Assembly (NCBI GenBank): GCA_944393315.1
Contig: CALXZT010000004.1
Location: 1-42,554, forward strand
Source: an uncultured Clostridia bacterium
GTDB taxonomy: Bacteria; Bacillota; Clostridia; TANB77; CAG-508
Reading direction: 5' to 3'
Length of the DNA stretch: 42,554 bases
Numbering within the stretch: the stretch's first letter is position 1; the number at the start of each line of letters is the position of its first letter. Below the pieces are notes generated by a model that saw only the letters and a program-made list of their open reading frames with translations, ran no database searches and was not told the DNA's origin. The position numbers and the translations under genes were made by a program. Of this stretch, positions 1 through 8,471 are shown in pieces.

Positions 1-69
1 AGTATAATAATAGAATAAAAAATACAAAAAACAAAAGAGATTAATTATGCAAAAAATTAGTTTGTTCGC

Positions 70-98
70 TTGATTTTTATAGTAAAAGAAAGTATACT
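70..98 (+). promoter_or_regulatory. Sigma-A-like promoter of pcrA
   Basis: A TTGATT hexamer (70-75) is followed after 17 bases by TATACT (93-98). This leaves a short leader before the AAAGGAG ribosome-binding site and ATG of the helicase gene. The call rests on consensus match and position only. Confidence 0.5.
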
Positions 99-139
99 TT
101 TAAACATAATAAGAAAAACCCCATAAAAAGGAGAAACAA

Positions 140-2494
140 ATGGAAGAAAAACTAAAAGAATTAAATGACAAACAATACGAAGCAGTTATAAACACAGAAG
201 GACCTTGTTTAGTAATAGCAGGAGCGGGAAGTGGAAAAACAAAAGTATTAACATATAAAATAGCATATCTTGTGGGAGAAAAAAAGGTATTGCCTTGGAA
301 TATATTAGCAATTACGTTTACTAACAAAGCAGCAAATGAAATGCGTGAAAGAGCCGAGTCCTTAGTAGGAGAAGCTGTAAAAGATATATGGATGGGAACC
401 TTTCACTCAATATGTGTAAGAATACTAAGAAAATTTATTGATAGAATTGGTTATGATTCTTCATTTATAATATTTGACACAAGTGACCAAAAAACTCTAA
501 TAAAACAATGTATGAAAGAATTACAAATAGATGATAAAACATTTAGTGAAAGAGGAGTATTATCAGAAATAAGTAATGCCAAAAATGAAATGCTAGAACC
601 AGATCAATATAGTATAAGAGTTGGAAACGACTTCAGAAAAAGTAAAATAGCAAAAATATATGAATTATACCAAAAGAGACTAAAAGACAATAATGCAATA
701 GACTTTGATGATATAATAAACTTTACAGTAAAAATATTAATAAATAATCCAGATGTATTAGAATATTATGCAAACAAATTTAAATATATATTAGTAGATG
801 AGTATCAAGATACAAACAAATCACAATTTACATTAATAACACTATTTGCATCAAGATATGGAAATGTTACGGCCGTAGGAGATAATGACCAAGGAATTTA
901 TAGTTTTAGAGGAGCAGACATATCTAACATATTGAACTTTGAAAAAGACTTTCCTGGAACAAAAATTATAAAGTTAGAGCAAAACTACAGATGTACAGGA
1001 AACATATTAAAAGTAGCAAATGAAATAATAAGAAATAATGAAGTAAAATATGATAAAAAATTATGGACAGAAAATGAGCTTGGAAATCTACCAAAAGTAT
1101 TTTCTGCGGAAAATGAATATGATGAAGGTAGATATATAGCAGAACAAATAGAGCATTTAAGAAGAGAAGAATATTATAAATATTCGGATTTTGCTGTATT
1201 ATATAGAATGAATACACAATCAAGAGCGATAGAGGATATTTTTAGAAGAGAAAATATTCCTTACAAAATTGTTGGTGGATTAAAATTCTATGAAAGAAAA
1301 GAAATAAAAGATATCATAGCATATTTAAGACTAATACAAAACCAATCAGATAATTTAAGTCTAAACAGAATAATAAATGAGCCAAAACGTGGAATAGGAA
1401 AAACAAGTTTAGATAACATTTCACAAATGGCAGAACAAAATAATACTTCAATGTATGAAGTAATAAAAAATGCAGACCAATATGGACTAAATAGAGTATA
1501 CTTAAATTCTAGAGAATTTGTAGATACAATCGAAAGTTTAATTGCTAAAAAAGATAGCATAAAAGTATCAGAATTAATAAAACAAACTTTAAACAAAACA
1601 GGTTATACAAAATCTTTGGAACTAGAAAATACTATAGAAGCAGAAAATAGAATAGCAAACTTGGAAGAATTCTTCACAGTTGCAATTGAATTTGAAGATG
1701 AATCAGCAGATAATAGTTTAAGTGATTTCTTAGAGGGAATTACATTATCAAGTGATATAGACAATACTGATGAAGAACTTGATTCCGTAACACTTATGAC
1801 ATTACATAGTGCGAAAGGCCTAGAATTTCCAACAGTATTTTTAGTCGGTATGGAAGAGGGAATTTTTCCAGGATATCAATCAATGCAAGAGCCAAAAGAG
1901 TTAGAAGAGGAAAGAAGATTATGCTATGTTGGAGTTACAAGAGCAAAAGAAAATTTATTCTTAACATGTGCAAAACAAAGAACAGTATTTGGCTCAACAA
2001 GTTGCAATATGACTTCTAGATTCCTAAATGAAATACCAGCAGAATTGTTAGATGGAGCAGATGAAGCACTTGGAGGAAGAAGTAAAAACCACATATTTGA
2101 AAGAAATGAATATCCAGATTCTAAATATAGTTGGACCTATGGAAAAGCAGGACAAAATAGTTCTATAAAAACTTATAAAATTGGTAACTTTGAGTCAGTA
2201 GGAGCTGTAGCAGAAAGTAGCAAACAAATAGAAACTGAAAAACAAAGTACAAATTCAGGTTTTGCATTTAAGAAAACAGCAGAAAGTTTCTTAAAATCAC
2301 TTAATAAACTAGGAAGCAGAGATGTTAATCTCACACAATATAAAGAGGGTGTGCGAGTATATCATAAGAAATTTGGAGAAGGGGTTATTAATGGTGTAGA
2401 AGCTGAAGGAGATGATTTAAAAGTAGACATCAACTTTGATAAATTTGGACATAAACGTTTAATGGCTAAATTTGCGGGACTTGAAATTATATAA
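140..2494 (+). CDS. pcrA: UvrD-family ATP-dependent DNA helicase PcrA
   Basis: A superfamily 1A 3'-5' DNA helicase of 784 aa. In this family it acts in nucleotide excision repair, plasmid replication and removal of RecA filaments or stalled polymerase. All helicase motifs are visible: Q motif (about residues 8-16), Walker A AGAGSGKT (27-34), motif Ia around AITFTNKAANEM, Walker B DEYQDTN (220-226), GDNDQGIYSFRGA, LEQNYRC, a TLHSAKGLEFP motif V and a YVGVTRAKENL motif VI. The last 50 or so residues form the RNA-polymerase-binding Tudor-like tail typical of Gram-positive PcrA (GVRVYHKKFGEGVI). The length is slightly above the usual 720-740 aa. The ATG follows AAAGGAG at a good distance. The gene appears monocistronic, facing the coat genes across a terminator. 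No ligA or pcrB neighbour is visible. Confidence 0.97.
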   Translation: MEEKLKELNDKQYEAVINTEGPCLVIAGAGSGKTKVLTYKIAYLVGEKKVLPWNILAITFTNKAANEMRERAESLVGEAVKDIWMGTFHSICVRILRKFIDRIGYDSSFIIFDTSDQKTLIKQCMKELQIDDKTFSERGVLSEISNAKNEMLEPDQYSIRVGNDFRKSKIAKIYELYQKRLKDNNAIDFDDIINFTVKILINNPDVLEYYANKFKYILVDEYQDTNKSQFTLITLFASRYGNVTAVGDNDQGIYSFRGADISNILNFEKDFPGTKIIKLEQNYRCTGNILKVANEIIRNNEVKYDKKLWTENELGNLPKVFSAENEYDEGRYIAEQIEHLRREEYYKYSDFAVLYRMNTQSRAIEDIFRRENIPYKIVGGLKFYERKEIKDIIAYLRLIQNQSDNLSLNRIINEPKRGIGKTSLDNISQMAEQNNTSMYEVIKNADQYGLNRVYLNSREFVDTIESLIAKKDSIKVSELIKQTLNKTGYTKSLELENTIEAENRIANLEEFFTVAIEFEDESADNSLSDFLEGITLSSDIDNTDEELDSVTLMTLHSAKGLEFPTVFLVGMEEGIFPGYQSMQEPKELEEERRLCYVGVTRAKENLFLTCAKQRTVFGSTSCNMTSRFLNEIPAELLDGADEALGGRSKNHIFERNEYPDSKYSWTYGKAGQNSSIKTYKIGNFESVGAVAESSKQIETEKQSTNSGFAFKKTAESFLKSLNKLGSRDVNLTQYKEGVRVYHKKFGEGVINGVEAEGDDLKVDINFDKFGHKRLMAKFAGLEII

Positions 2495-2551
2495 ACATAT
2501 AGAAAAAATTTTAAAACTAATTATTAATAACAAATATGCTGTAATAAGAAA

Positions 2552-2584
2552 AAAGCGAGAGCAATATTTTGAAGCTCTCGCTTT
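2552..2584. terminator. Bidirectional intrinsic terminator between pcrA and the coat genes
   Basis: An 11-bp perfect stem (AAAGCGAGAGC at 2552-2562, GCTCTCGCTTT at 2574-2584) has an 11-nt loop. On the minus strand it is followed by a run of six T, so it is strongest for the coat genes. On the plus strand the T run is short, but it still lies just past the pcrA stop. Confidence 0.8.
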
Positions 2585-2613
2585 AAACAAGTACAAAGTA
2601 ATTGCCAACATAA

Positions 2614-2638
2614 AACAGATTTTTACTTATAATCTGTT
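2614..2638 (-). terminator. AT-rich hairpin just past the coat gene stop
   Basis: An 8-bp stem AACAGATT/AATCTGTT lies immediately downstream of the minus-strand coat gene stop, with TTTTA after it on that strand. It is weaker than the neighbouring terminator and may be an accessory stop. Confidence 0.35.
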
Positions 2639-2642
2639 AATA

Positions 2643-2888
2643 TTATGCTTGTAATTCATTTTTAACAGTTTCAATTTCAGTAGTAGTAGCTTTTGCAGCA
2701 GGTTTATAATAACCTTTAGTTTCAGCTACTTTGTATAGTTCATATTGAAAACATTCATCACTATTTCTGATTTGTTGAAAGGTTTGTCTAAGCTGAGCAT
2801 TTGAAGATTCAGCAATAGCTTTTTGATAAGCTGATAAATCAGCTTTTACATTTTCTAAAATGTCATTAACCATAGTTTTTTCGTTCAT
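2643..2888 (-). CDS. Spore coat protein, CotF-like
   Basis: An 81-aa protein that matches the CotF-type coat family: a short helical hairpin with an acidic first helix (residues about 5-25), a central helix with conserved Phe, Gln and Tyr residues, and the characteristic KGYYKPA segment before a short C-terminal helix. Proteins of this family are small structural components of the spore coat or outer spore layers. The single Cys in the central helix (NSDECF) may allow cross-linking; this is inference. The AGGAGG ribosome-binding site sits 6 bases before ATG. It is the second gene of a two-gene unit, 27 bases after the 62-aa relative, and ends at two hairpins. Confidence 0.82.
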   Translation of the reverse strand: MNEKTMVNDILENVKADLSAYQKAIAESSNAQLRQTFQQIRNSDECFQYELYKVAETKGYYKPAAKATTTEIETVKNELQA

Positions 2889-2915
2889 TTTAAACCTCCT
2901 ATAAATAGAATAAAA

Positions 2916-3104
2916 TTAAGAATTTAAAAAGCTCATTAATTTTTGTTTTGTGTTTAAAGCATCTTGTGCTGATTTTGTAAACATTTGCTTAATTTGTGGA
3001 TCAACTGCTTGAGAAGAATAAGTATTTAATTTTTGATAAGCTGTTTCATGTGCACCTATTAAATGCCTTAAATTTTGTAATTCTGATTGATTTAAATCTG
3101 CCAT
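2916..3104 (-). CDS. Small spore coat-associated protein (CotF/ferritin-like helical type)
   Basis: A 62-aa protein predicted to be all helix. It starts MADLNQSELQNLRHLIGAHE and has a second helix ending in KQKLMSFLNS. Such short helical partners are commonly annotated as spore coat proteins next to CotF genes in Clostridia. The N-terminal LRHLIGAHE segment resembles the first helix of CotF/DUF2383-like four-helix proteins, so the two genes together may make a complete bundle (inference). An AAAGGATGG ribosome-binding site precedes the ATG. A sigma-G-like promoter lies about 36 bases upstream, consistent with late sporulation expression. Confidence 0.7.
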   Translation of the reverse strand: MADLNQSELQNLRHLIGAHETAYQKLNTYSSQAVDPQIKQMFTKSAQDALNTKQKLMSFLNS

Positions 3105-3139
3105 AAAAATCCATCCTTTCTAAAAATTGCTTATATCCG

Positions 3140-3168
3140 TAGTATTTGCTAAAAAATAAAAAATATAC
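3140..3168 (-). promoter_or_regulatory. Candidate forespore (sigma-G/F-type) promoter for the coat gene pair
   Basis: Read on the minus strand, GTATA (3168-3164) is separated by 17 bases from AATACTA (3146-3140). This resembles the sigma-G pattern gHATR, 17-18 bases, CATnHTA, with one mismatch at the first base of the -10. Position and target genes fit, but AT-richness makes chance matches likely. Confidence 0.35.
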
Positions 3169-3259
3169 AAAATAATTTTCAAGAAGAAAAATAATTAGCA
3201 AACGAAAGAAAAAGAGAAGAAAATAAAGAAAAATTGTAAAAAACTAAACTAAATTCTAA

Positions 3260-3287
3260 TTGCAAACTAAAAAGAATTTAATATAAA
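3260..3287 (+). promoter_or_regulatory. Candidate promoter of the M23 peptidase gene
   Basis: TTGCAA (3260-3265) and TATAAA (3282-3287) are separated by 16 bases, about 30 bases before the ATG, with an ACGGAGG ribosome-binding site between. The match is moderate. Confidence 0.4.
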
Positions 3288-3318
3288 ATAAAACCAATTA
3301 TGATACGGAGGAATAGTA

Positions 3319-4311
3319 ATGTTAAAAAATATCATGATGCTATTTAGAACATGGGTTAGATTTGCAGTTTTACTATTTATCGGCTTATTAATAACCATGG
3401 GTTTAATAGGAGCATTTTATAAACCAATATATGAAGTAACGATTAATGGAGAAGTAATAGGATATAGTAAAGATAAAAGTGCTTTACAAGTTAGAATAAA
3501 TGAATATATGGAAGGTGGAAACGAAGAAAATCAAAATGTAGCATTCACACAAATAGACAGTATGCCAGAATACAAATTGTGCTTATTAAAAAGGGGAATA
3601 ACCACAAATGATGATGAAATATTTGCAAAAATAACAAACAGTGGAGTTACATATTATACATATTATACTATATTAGTTGACAATGAAGAAAAGTTACATG
3701 TTGCTGATTTTTCAACAGCTGAGCAAATAGTTGAACAATTGAAAGAAAAAAGTAGCAATAATATAGATGACATTTCTATAACAAAGTCTTATGATACACA
3801 ATTAAAAGAATTTACTTCAATAGAGACTGCAGTAGCACAGCTTTATGAAGAAAAGCCAGTAGTAGTTGCGGCAGCACCAACAGTAACAAAAACAAGTGTA
3901 TCAAAAAATATGTCATATAAAAATCAGCCAATTACAATTTCTTTTATAAGACCTGTTTCAGGAACAATAACATCGAGATTTGGATCAATAAGTAGAGTAA
4001 GGTCAGGAGCACATACAGGTTTAGATATTGCAACTAAGACTGGTACACCAATTGCAGCAGCAGCAAGTGGAACTGTAACATATTCAGGTTATCAGGGCTC
4101 ACTGGGGTATTTAATAAAAATATCACATGGAAATGGAATAGAAACATATTACGGACATTGTAGCAAATTGTATGCAAAAGAGGGGCAATATGTAAATCAG
4201 GGTGAAATAATAGCAGCAGTTGGTTCAACAGGAAATTCAACTGGACCACATTTACATTTAGAAGTTAGAGTAAATGGAGTGGCATACAATCCACAAAATT
4301 ATGTATATTAA
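3319..4311 (+). CDS. Membrane-anchored M23 (LytM-type) metalloendopeptidase
   Basis: A 330-aa type II membrane protein. It has a short cytoplasmic N-terminus, one membrane helix (about residues 12-33), an extracytoplasmic alpha/beta domain (about 38-190) beginning YEVTINGEVIGY, a short Ala/Val/Thr linker, and a C-terminal M23 domain (about 205-330). The zinc site is intact: H232 and D236 in HTGLD, and H311/H313 in GPHLHLE. M23 enzymes cut peptidoglycan cross-bridges. The intact ligands distinguish it from degenerate LytM factors. The anchor plus N-terminal domain recalls SpoIIQ-like engulfment proteins of Clostridia, but the protein is longer and no spoIID lies next to it, so a general wall-remodelling role is equally possible. 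A terminator follows directly after the stop. Confidence 0.9.
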   Translation: MLKNIMMLFRTWVRFAVLLFIGLLITMGLIGAFYKPIYEVTINGEVIGYSKDKSALQVRINEYMEGGNEENQNVAFTQIDSMPEYKLCLLKRGITTNDDEIFAKITNSGVTYYTYYTILVDNEEKLHVADFSTAEQIVEQLKEKSSNNIDDISITKSYDTQLKEFTSIETAVAQLYEEKPVVVAAAPTVTKTSVSKNMSYKNQPITISFIRPVSGTITSRFGSISRVRSGAHTGLDIATKTGTPIAAAASGTVTYSGYQGSLGYLIKISHGNGIETYYGHCSKLYAKEGQYVNQGEIIAAVGSTGNSTGPHLHLEVRVNGVAYNPQNYVY

Positions 4312-4337
4312 AAAGGACAGCAAAGAGCTGTCTTTTT
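4311..4337. terminator. Bidirectional terminator between M23 peptidase and mecA
   Basis: The core stem is GACAGC (4316-4321) with GCTGTC (4327-4332) and an AAAGA loop. It is flanked by an A run and a run of six T, so it works as an intrinsic terminator for the plus-strand gene. Read in reverse, CTTTTT follows the stem, so it also serves the convergent mecA. Confidence 0.85.
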
Positions 4338-4366
4338 TAGCGAAAAACATAGTAAATGTTACATTC

Positions 4367-5005
4367 TTATTTTACAAAAAGATCAAGAGTATTTGATATT
4401 GCATTTTTTTTAAAAATTGCTTTCCCATGTTCAACAAGTTTTGCATCAAAATTTTTATAACAATTAACTCTATCTGTAAATTCAGAAATTATTGAAAAAA
4501 ATACATTCAAACGCTCAAAATTAGGATTTACTCCAAAAAGCAATAAATAATAAATATCATTATAAAAATATAAAGCAGTATTTTTACAAATCAATTTAAG
4601 ATTCTGATGTGATAAAAATTCAATATGTAAAGCTTTACAAAATTCGCAGAACTCATCAAAGCTATGAAAAGAATATATTATAGTATTTGTGTCTGCCTTA
4701 AATGATTTTCGTTTTACAAGTGGTTTCTTTTTGGTAAAAGTAGGTACGTCAGATGTATTCGGCGTAGTTTTTGTTATTGTAAAAACAAAAGTTCCATCAA
4801 AAGAAGCAATTGCTTCAATCAGAATTTTTGAGTCATGAACATAAAATCCCACCTCTTTTTCAGCTTGATTTAAAATTGACAATATTAAAGTTTGAGTTTC
4901 AGGAGTATTGTTTAGAATAGCATCTAAATCAACATTATTTGTTTCTAAATCTTCTATATTCAAAATAATTCTTATCTTATTTTCAGTTAATTTTTCAATT
5001 TTCAT
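4367..5005 (-). CDS. mecA: Adaptor protein MecA
   Basis: A 212-aa protein with the MecA/NegD family layout. The N-terminal substrate-binding part starts MKIEKLTENKIRIILNIEDL, close to the family start in Bacillus. A charged linker rich in Thr, Lys and Pro spans about residues 82-105. The C-terminal ClpC-binding domain contains the DEFCEFCKAL helix and a YYLLLFG strand. In Bacillus, MecA delivers ComK and other proteins to ClpCP and drives assembly of the ClpC hexamer. The length is close to the usual 218. AGGAGG lies 8 bases before ATG. The gene stands alone on the minus strand and ends at a shared terminator. Confidence 0.85.
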   Translation of the reverse strand: MKIEKLTENKIRIILNIEDLETNNVDLDAILNNTPETQTLILSILNQAEKEVGFYVHDSKILIEAIASFDGTFVFTITKTTPNTSDVPTFTKKKPLVKRKSFKADTNTIIYSFHSFDEFCEFCKALHIEFLSHQNLKLICKNTALYFYNDIYYLLLFGVNPNFERLNVFFSIISEFTDRVNCYKNFDAKLVEHGKAIFKKNAISNTLDLFVK

Positions 5006-5135
5006 ATGATAAAAACCTCCTAAGATTGTAATTATATTATACTACTAATAATATTATATTTAAAGCCACAAAATATGGTAATAAAAAGGACAAGTCAAAT
5101 TTTAAATAATAACTACAAATAAATGTATAATTTAC

Positions 5136-5164
5136 TTGAAAAAAATAGTAAAGCACGATATAAT
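5136..5164 (+). promoter_or_regulatory. Sigma-A-like promoter of the radC-mreBCD-PBP2-minC operon
   Basis: TTGAAA (5136-5141), 17 bases, TATAAT (5159-5164). Transcription would begin near 5171, leaving a long leader before the radC TTG start. It is the only convincing promoter before 12374 on this strand. Confidence 0.65.
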
Positions 5165-5225
5165 ATTAATGCGAAAATCTAAATTTCCGTAAGGGGTATA
5201 GGGCAAGATATTTTTAAAAACTACT

Positions 5226-5255
5226 AAATAAGATTGTATATTATACAACTTATTT
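5226..5255 (+). promoter_or_regulatory. Bulged hairpin in the radC operon leader
   Basis: AAATAAG (5226-5232) pairs with CTTATTT (5249-5255), and TTGTA (5234-5238) pairs with TACAA (5244-5248). A single unpaired A sits between the two stem parts, with a 5-base loop. No T run follows, so it is not a terminator. It lies 48 bases before the ribosome-binding site. Confidence 0.4.
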
Positions 5256-5314
5256 GTACTATGAAACATTTAAAGCTGAACAGATCTAGAAGCTAACTTT
5301 AAGGAGGAGATATT

Positions 5315-6028
5315 TTGTCAATTAAAATTAAAGAATTACCAATTTCGGAAAGACCGTATGAAAAATTAGAACTTTATGGAGAAAAAGCACTTTCAGAGGC
5401 AGAATTATTAGCGATAATAATAAAAACTGGAACTAAAGATGAAACTTCAGTTGAACTTGCGAAAAGAATTTTAAGTTTAAACAAAGGAATTGATTCAAAC
5501 AACCTAAACTTTTTAAGAGAAAAAAGCATAGAAGAATTTATGCAAATAAAAGGAATAGGTAAAGTTAAGGCCATACAATTAAAAGCCTTGTGTGAATTTG
5601 CAACAAGAATGAACAAGCCACTTGATTATAGAAAAATCAAAGTACAATCACCAAAAGACATTGCTAAAATACTTATAGAAGATATGAAACACTTAAAAAC
5701 AGAATTATTAAAATTGATAATTCTAAATAATTCAAATGAAATATTAAAAATACAAAATATAACACAAGGAAACTCAAATATGGTAGGCGCTGATGCCAAA
5801 AATATATTATCAGGTGTAATAAAAATGCAAGCACCTAAAATAATTTTAGTACATAATCATCCTAGTGAAAATCCAGTGCCAAGTCAAAGTGATATAAACT
5901 TTACAAAAAAAATTAAACAAGCTTGTGAAATACTAGGGATACAACTACTTGACCATATAATTATTGCAGGAGATGGTTACACAAGTATATTTTATGAAAT
6001 GAAGAAAAACATAGAAAACATAAATTAA
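5315..6028 (+). CDS. radC: RadC family JAB/MPN-domain protein
   Basis: A 237-aa UPF0758/RadC protein. An N-terminal helix-hairpin-helix region (about residues 65-90, with IKGIGKVKAIQLKA) suggests DNA contact. The C-terminal JAB domain carries the metal-binding pattern H180-N-H182 with D193 (HNHPSENPVPSQSD). The family has been linked to DNA repair by old genetics, but its biochemical role is unsettled. The start is TTG, preceded by GGAGGAG at 5 bases; no ATG lies in a better place. It is the first gene of the operon, 16 bases before mreB, the usual radC-mreB arrangement in Firmicutes. Confidence 0.92.
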   Translation: MSIKIKELPISERPYEKLELYGEKALSEAELLAIIIKTGTKDETSVELAKRILSLNKGIDSNNLNFLREKSIEEFMQIKGIGKVKAIQLKALCEFATRMNKPLDYRKIKVQSPKDIAKILIEDMKHLKTELLKLIILNNSNEILKIQNITQGNSNMVGADAKNILSGVIKMQAPKIILVHNHPSENPVPSQSDINFTKKIKQACEILGIQLLDHIIIAGDGYTSIFYEMKKNIENIN

Positions 6029-6044
6029 AGAGGAGAGAATACAA

Positions 6045-7079
6045 ATGGCTTTTTTAAATTCTAGAGATATTGGAATTGACTTAGGAACTGCAAATACGCT
6101 AGTTGCAATAAAGGGAAAGGGAATTGTTTTAAATGAACCTTCAGCAATTGCAATAAATAACGATACAGGAGAAGTATTAGCAGTTGGGCATGAAGCAAAA
6201 GAAATGCTAGGAAAAACTCCAAGTAATATTAGTGCAATAAGGCCACTAAAAGATGGAGTAATAGCAGAATTAACAGCAACAGGACTCATGTTAAAAGAGA
6301 TTTTAAACAAAGTTTGTAGAAAATATGCAGTTGCTAGACCAAGAGTTGTTGTTGGGGTACCTTCAGGAATAACAGAGGTAGAAGAGAGAGCAGTCGAAGA
6401 ATCTATATTGCAAGCAGGGGCAAAAGAGGTATACCTAATTGAAGAACCAATGGCAGCCGCAATAGGATCAAATATAGACATTGCAGAGCCTAGCGGAAAT
6501 ATTGTAATTGATATTGGAGGAGGAACAACAGAAGTTGCAGTAATATCACTAGGTGGAATTGTAATTAGTAACTCTCTAAGAATTGCCGGAGACGAATTGG
6601 ATGAGGACATTATAAATTACGTTAAAAAAGAAATGGATTTAATTATAGGAGAAACAACCGCAGAGCAAATAAAAAAAGAAGTAGGGTGTGCACTTCCATT
6701 AATGTCGCAATTAGAAATGAAAATTAAGGGAAGAGATGCAAATACGGGCTTACCACGTGTAACAAACTTTACATCAACTCAAGCAGAAATAGCTATGAGA
6801 GAATCTATTTGGAAAATTGTAGATGTATTAAAAATAACTTTAGAGAAAACACCACCTGAGCTGTCTTCTGACATAATGGAAAAAGGAATAGCATTAACAG
6901 GTGGAGGGGCATTAATAAGAAATCTAGACAAGTTACTAAGTATGGAAACAGGTATGCCAGTATATGTTTCAGAAGCGCCTCTTGAATGTGTAGTAAAGGG
7001 AGCTGAAAAAACTTTAGAAAATATAGAAAAATTAAGGAGTATTTTAGTAAATTCTCGAAATAGGAGAAGAGGAGAATAA
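6045..7079 (+). CDS. mreB: Rod shape-determining protein MreB
   Basis: A bacterial actin homologue of 344 aa that polymerises on the inner membrane face and steers the elongation machinery. The actin-fold nucleotide sites are visible: phosphate 1 loop DLGTANTLV (about residues 12-20), a GVPSGITEVEERAV segment, phosphate 2 IDIGGGTTEVAVI (about 159-171) and adenosine-binding LTGGGALI near 286. The length is typical. A GAGGAGAG ribosome-binding site precedes the ATG. MreC begins 5 bases past the stop, showing tight coupling in the mreBCD block. Confidence 0.97.
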   Translation: MAFLNSRDIGIDLGTANTLVAIKGKGIVLNEPSAIAINNDTGEVLAVGHEAKEMLGKTPSNISAIRPLKDGVIAELTATGLMLKEILNKVCRKYAVARPRVVVGVPSGITEVEERAVEESILQAGAKEVYLIEEPMAAAIGSNIDIAEPSGNIVIDIGGGTTEVAVISLGGIVISNSLRIAGDELDEDIINYVKKEMDLIIGETTAEQIKKEVGCALPLMSQLEMKIKGRDANTGLPRVTNFTSTQAEIAMRESIWKIVDVLKITLEKTPPELSSDIMEKGIALTGGGALIRNLDKLLSMETGMPVYVSEAPLECVVKGAEKTLENIEKLRSILVNSRNRRRGE

Positions 7080-7084
7080 GTCAA

Positions 7085-7906
7085 ATGTATAATCACAAAA
7101 AAAATGGGTTTTTGGGGATTATTATAACAGTAATTATTTTAATAATATTGGTAATAGTCACAAATATGGAGACAAGCAAATTATACAATTTTGAAAATGT
7201 TATAAGTAAAATAATATTGCCAGTTCAAAATGTAATAACATATCTGCAAAACAAAATTAGTGGTAATACTACTTTTTTTGCAGATATGGATCAATTAAAA
7301 CAAGAAAACCAAGAACTAAAGGAAAAAAATAGCCAATTAGAACAACAATTAAGAGAACTTGAGATTATAAAGGCTGAAAACGAAACATTAAAACAATACC
7401 AAGCACTTGCAGAAAAATACCAAAGTTATAAAACAATACCAGCATATGTTATAAATAGAGACATAACAAACTATTCTAAAATATTAGTAATAAATGTAGG
7501 AAAAGATGACGGAGTAGAAGAAAACATGACTGTAATAGCTGATGAAGGACTAGTAGGAAATATAATATCTGTAACAAGTAATACAGCAAAGGTTCAAACA
7601 ATAGTAGATAGTGCTAGTTCTACAAGTGCATTAACAAGTTCAACTAGAGATTCTATGGTATGTAAAGGGACAATAGATGGGACAAGCACATTAAAAGCAA
7701 CATATATTGCAATAGACTCCAACATAATAGAAGGAGATAGTGTTGAAACCTCAGGATTAGGAGGAATATATCCAAAAGGAATTCATATAGGAAAAGTAAC
7801 AAAAGTAACAGAGGGAAAAAATAAAATAGATAAAACAGTAGAAGTTGAAACTGCTGTAAATTTCGATAGGCTTGAAACAGTGCTTATAATTACGAATCAC
7901 AACTAG
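7085..7906 (+). CDS. mreC: Rod shape-determining protein MreC
   Basis: A 273-aa bitopic membrane protein. It has a short basic cytoplasmic tail (MYNHKKNG), a membrane helix at about residues 10-28, a coiled coil at about 65-105 rich in Gln, Glu, Asn and Leu, and a C-terminal beta-barrel pair with VGKDDGVEENMTVIADEGLVG and a SGLGGIYPKGIHIGKV segment. In the elongasome MreC forms extracytoplasmic filaments that link MreB to PBP2 and activate it. The start overlaps no neighbour; GGAGAATAAG upstream acts as ribosome-binding site. Confidence 0.95.
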   Translation: MYNHKKNGFLGIIITVIILIILVIVTNMETSKLYNFENVISKIILPVQNVITYLQNKISGNTTFFADMDQLKQENQELKEKNSQLEQQLRELEIIKAENETLKQYQALAEKYQSYKTIPAYVINRDITNYSKILVINVGKDDGVEENMTVIADEGLVGNIISVTSNTAKVQTIVDSASSTSALTSSTRDSMVCKGTIDGTSTLKATYIAIDSNIIEGDSVETSGLGGIYPKGIHIGKVTKVTEGKNKIDKTVEVETAVNFDRLETVLIITNHN

Positions 7907-7922
7907 TTGAGAAAGGGAAAAA

Positions 7923-8456
7923 ATGAAAAAGATATTTATAAATATAGCAATTATAATATCATTTATATTTATATATTTACTACAAGCAAATTTTTTTACT
8001 TGGTTTAAAATAGCCGGAGTAATGCCAAATTTATTGATAATTTTAATGCTATATATAGGTTTATTCATGGGAAGAAATTCAGCCATAATTTATGGAGCTA
8101 TTTTTGGAATGTTGGTAGATATTTTCATAAGTAGAAAATTAGGAATAACTTCAATAATGTTAGTTATTATAGGAATAATTGCTGATTTATTTGATAAAAA
8201 TTTTTCAAAAGATAACAGAATAACAGTGATGACAATGGTAGGAGTAAGTACCATAATATATGAAATAGGTACATATATATTAAGCTATTTTTTCTTAAAC
8301 ATAAATATTGAAATATTAGCATTTATTAAAATTTTATTAATAGAAACATTATTTAATATTATTTTAACAATAATTATTTATCCAATAATTCAATTAACAG
8401 GATATGATGTTGAAGAAGCATATAAAGGAAGCAAAATATTAACAAGATATTTTTAA
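7923..8456 (+). CDS. mreD: Rod shape-determining protein MreD
   Basis: A very hydrophobic 177-aa protein with about five or six membrane helices, typical of MreD (about 160-180 aa). The family GxxxG-like and charged loop pattern is visible (LYIGLFMGRNSAIIYGAIFGMLVDIF, here spanning about residues 42-68). MreD is an integral membrane part of the elongasome that binds MreC and MrdA. Its start is 16 bases after the mreC stop, with GAGAAAGG as ribosome-binding site; PBP2 follows 15 bases downstream. Confidence 0.93.
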   Translation: MKKIFINIAIIISFIFIYLLQANFFTWFKIAGVMPNLLIILMLYIGLFMGRNSAIIYGAIFGMLVDIFISRKLGITSIMLVIIGIIADLFDKNFSKDNRITVMTMVGVSTIIYEIGTYILSYFFLNINIEILAFIKILLIETLFNIILTIIIYPIIQLTGYDVEEAYKGSKILTRYF

Positions 8457-8471
8457 AAAGAAGGTGAAATA

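Larger units (their letters stand above)
5006..5314. other. Intergenic region with divergent promoters and the radC leader
   Basis: This 309-base gap separates divergent mecA and radC. The left part is AT-rich and should hold the mecA promoter, which is not clearly resolved. The right part has a good sigma-A-like promoter (5136-5164), a leader of about 144 bases that includes a locally G-rich segment around 5185-5210, and a bulged hairpin. No tRNA arms or known riboswitch core were recognised. Confidence 0.5.

Noticed and set aside
2472..2654. 60-aa plus-strand ORF after pcrA
   Set aside because: It overlaps the pcrA end and runs through the terminator stem; no ribosome-binding site and no recognisable sequence.
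5165..5314. radC leader as a tRNA or c-di-GMP riboswitch
   Set aside because: No cloverleaf arms, no T-loop sequence and no conserved riboswitch core were found.
5945..6610. 221-aa minus-strand ORF opposite mreB
   Set aside because: It lies antisense to a clear mreB, has Ser/Ile/Pro-rich mirror composition and no ribosome-binding site.
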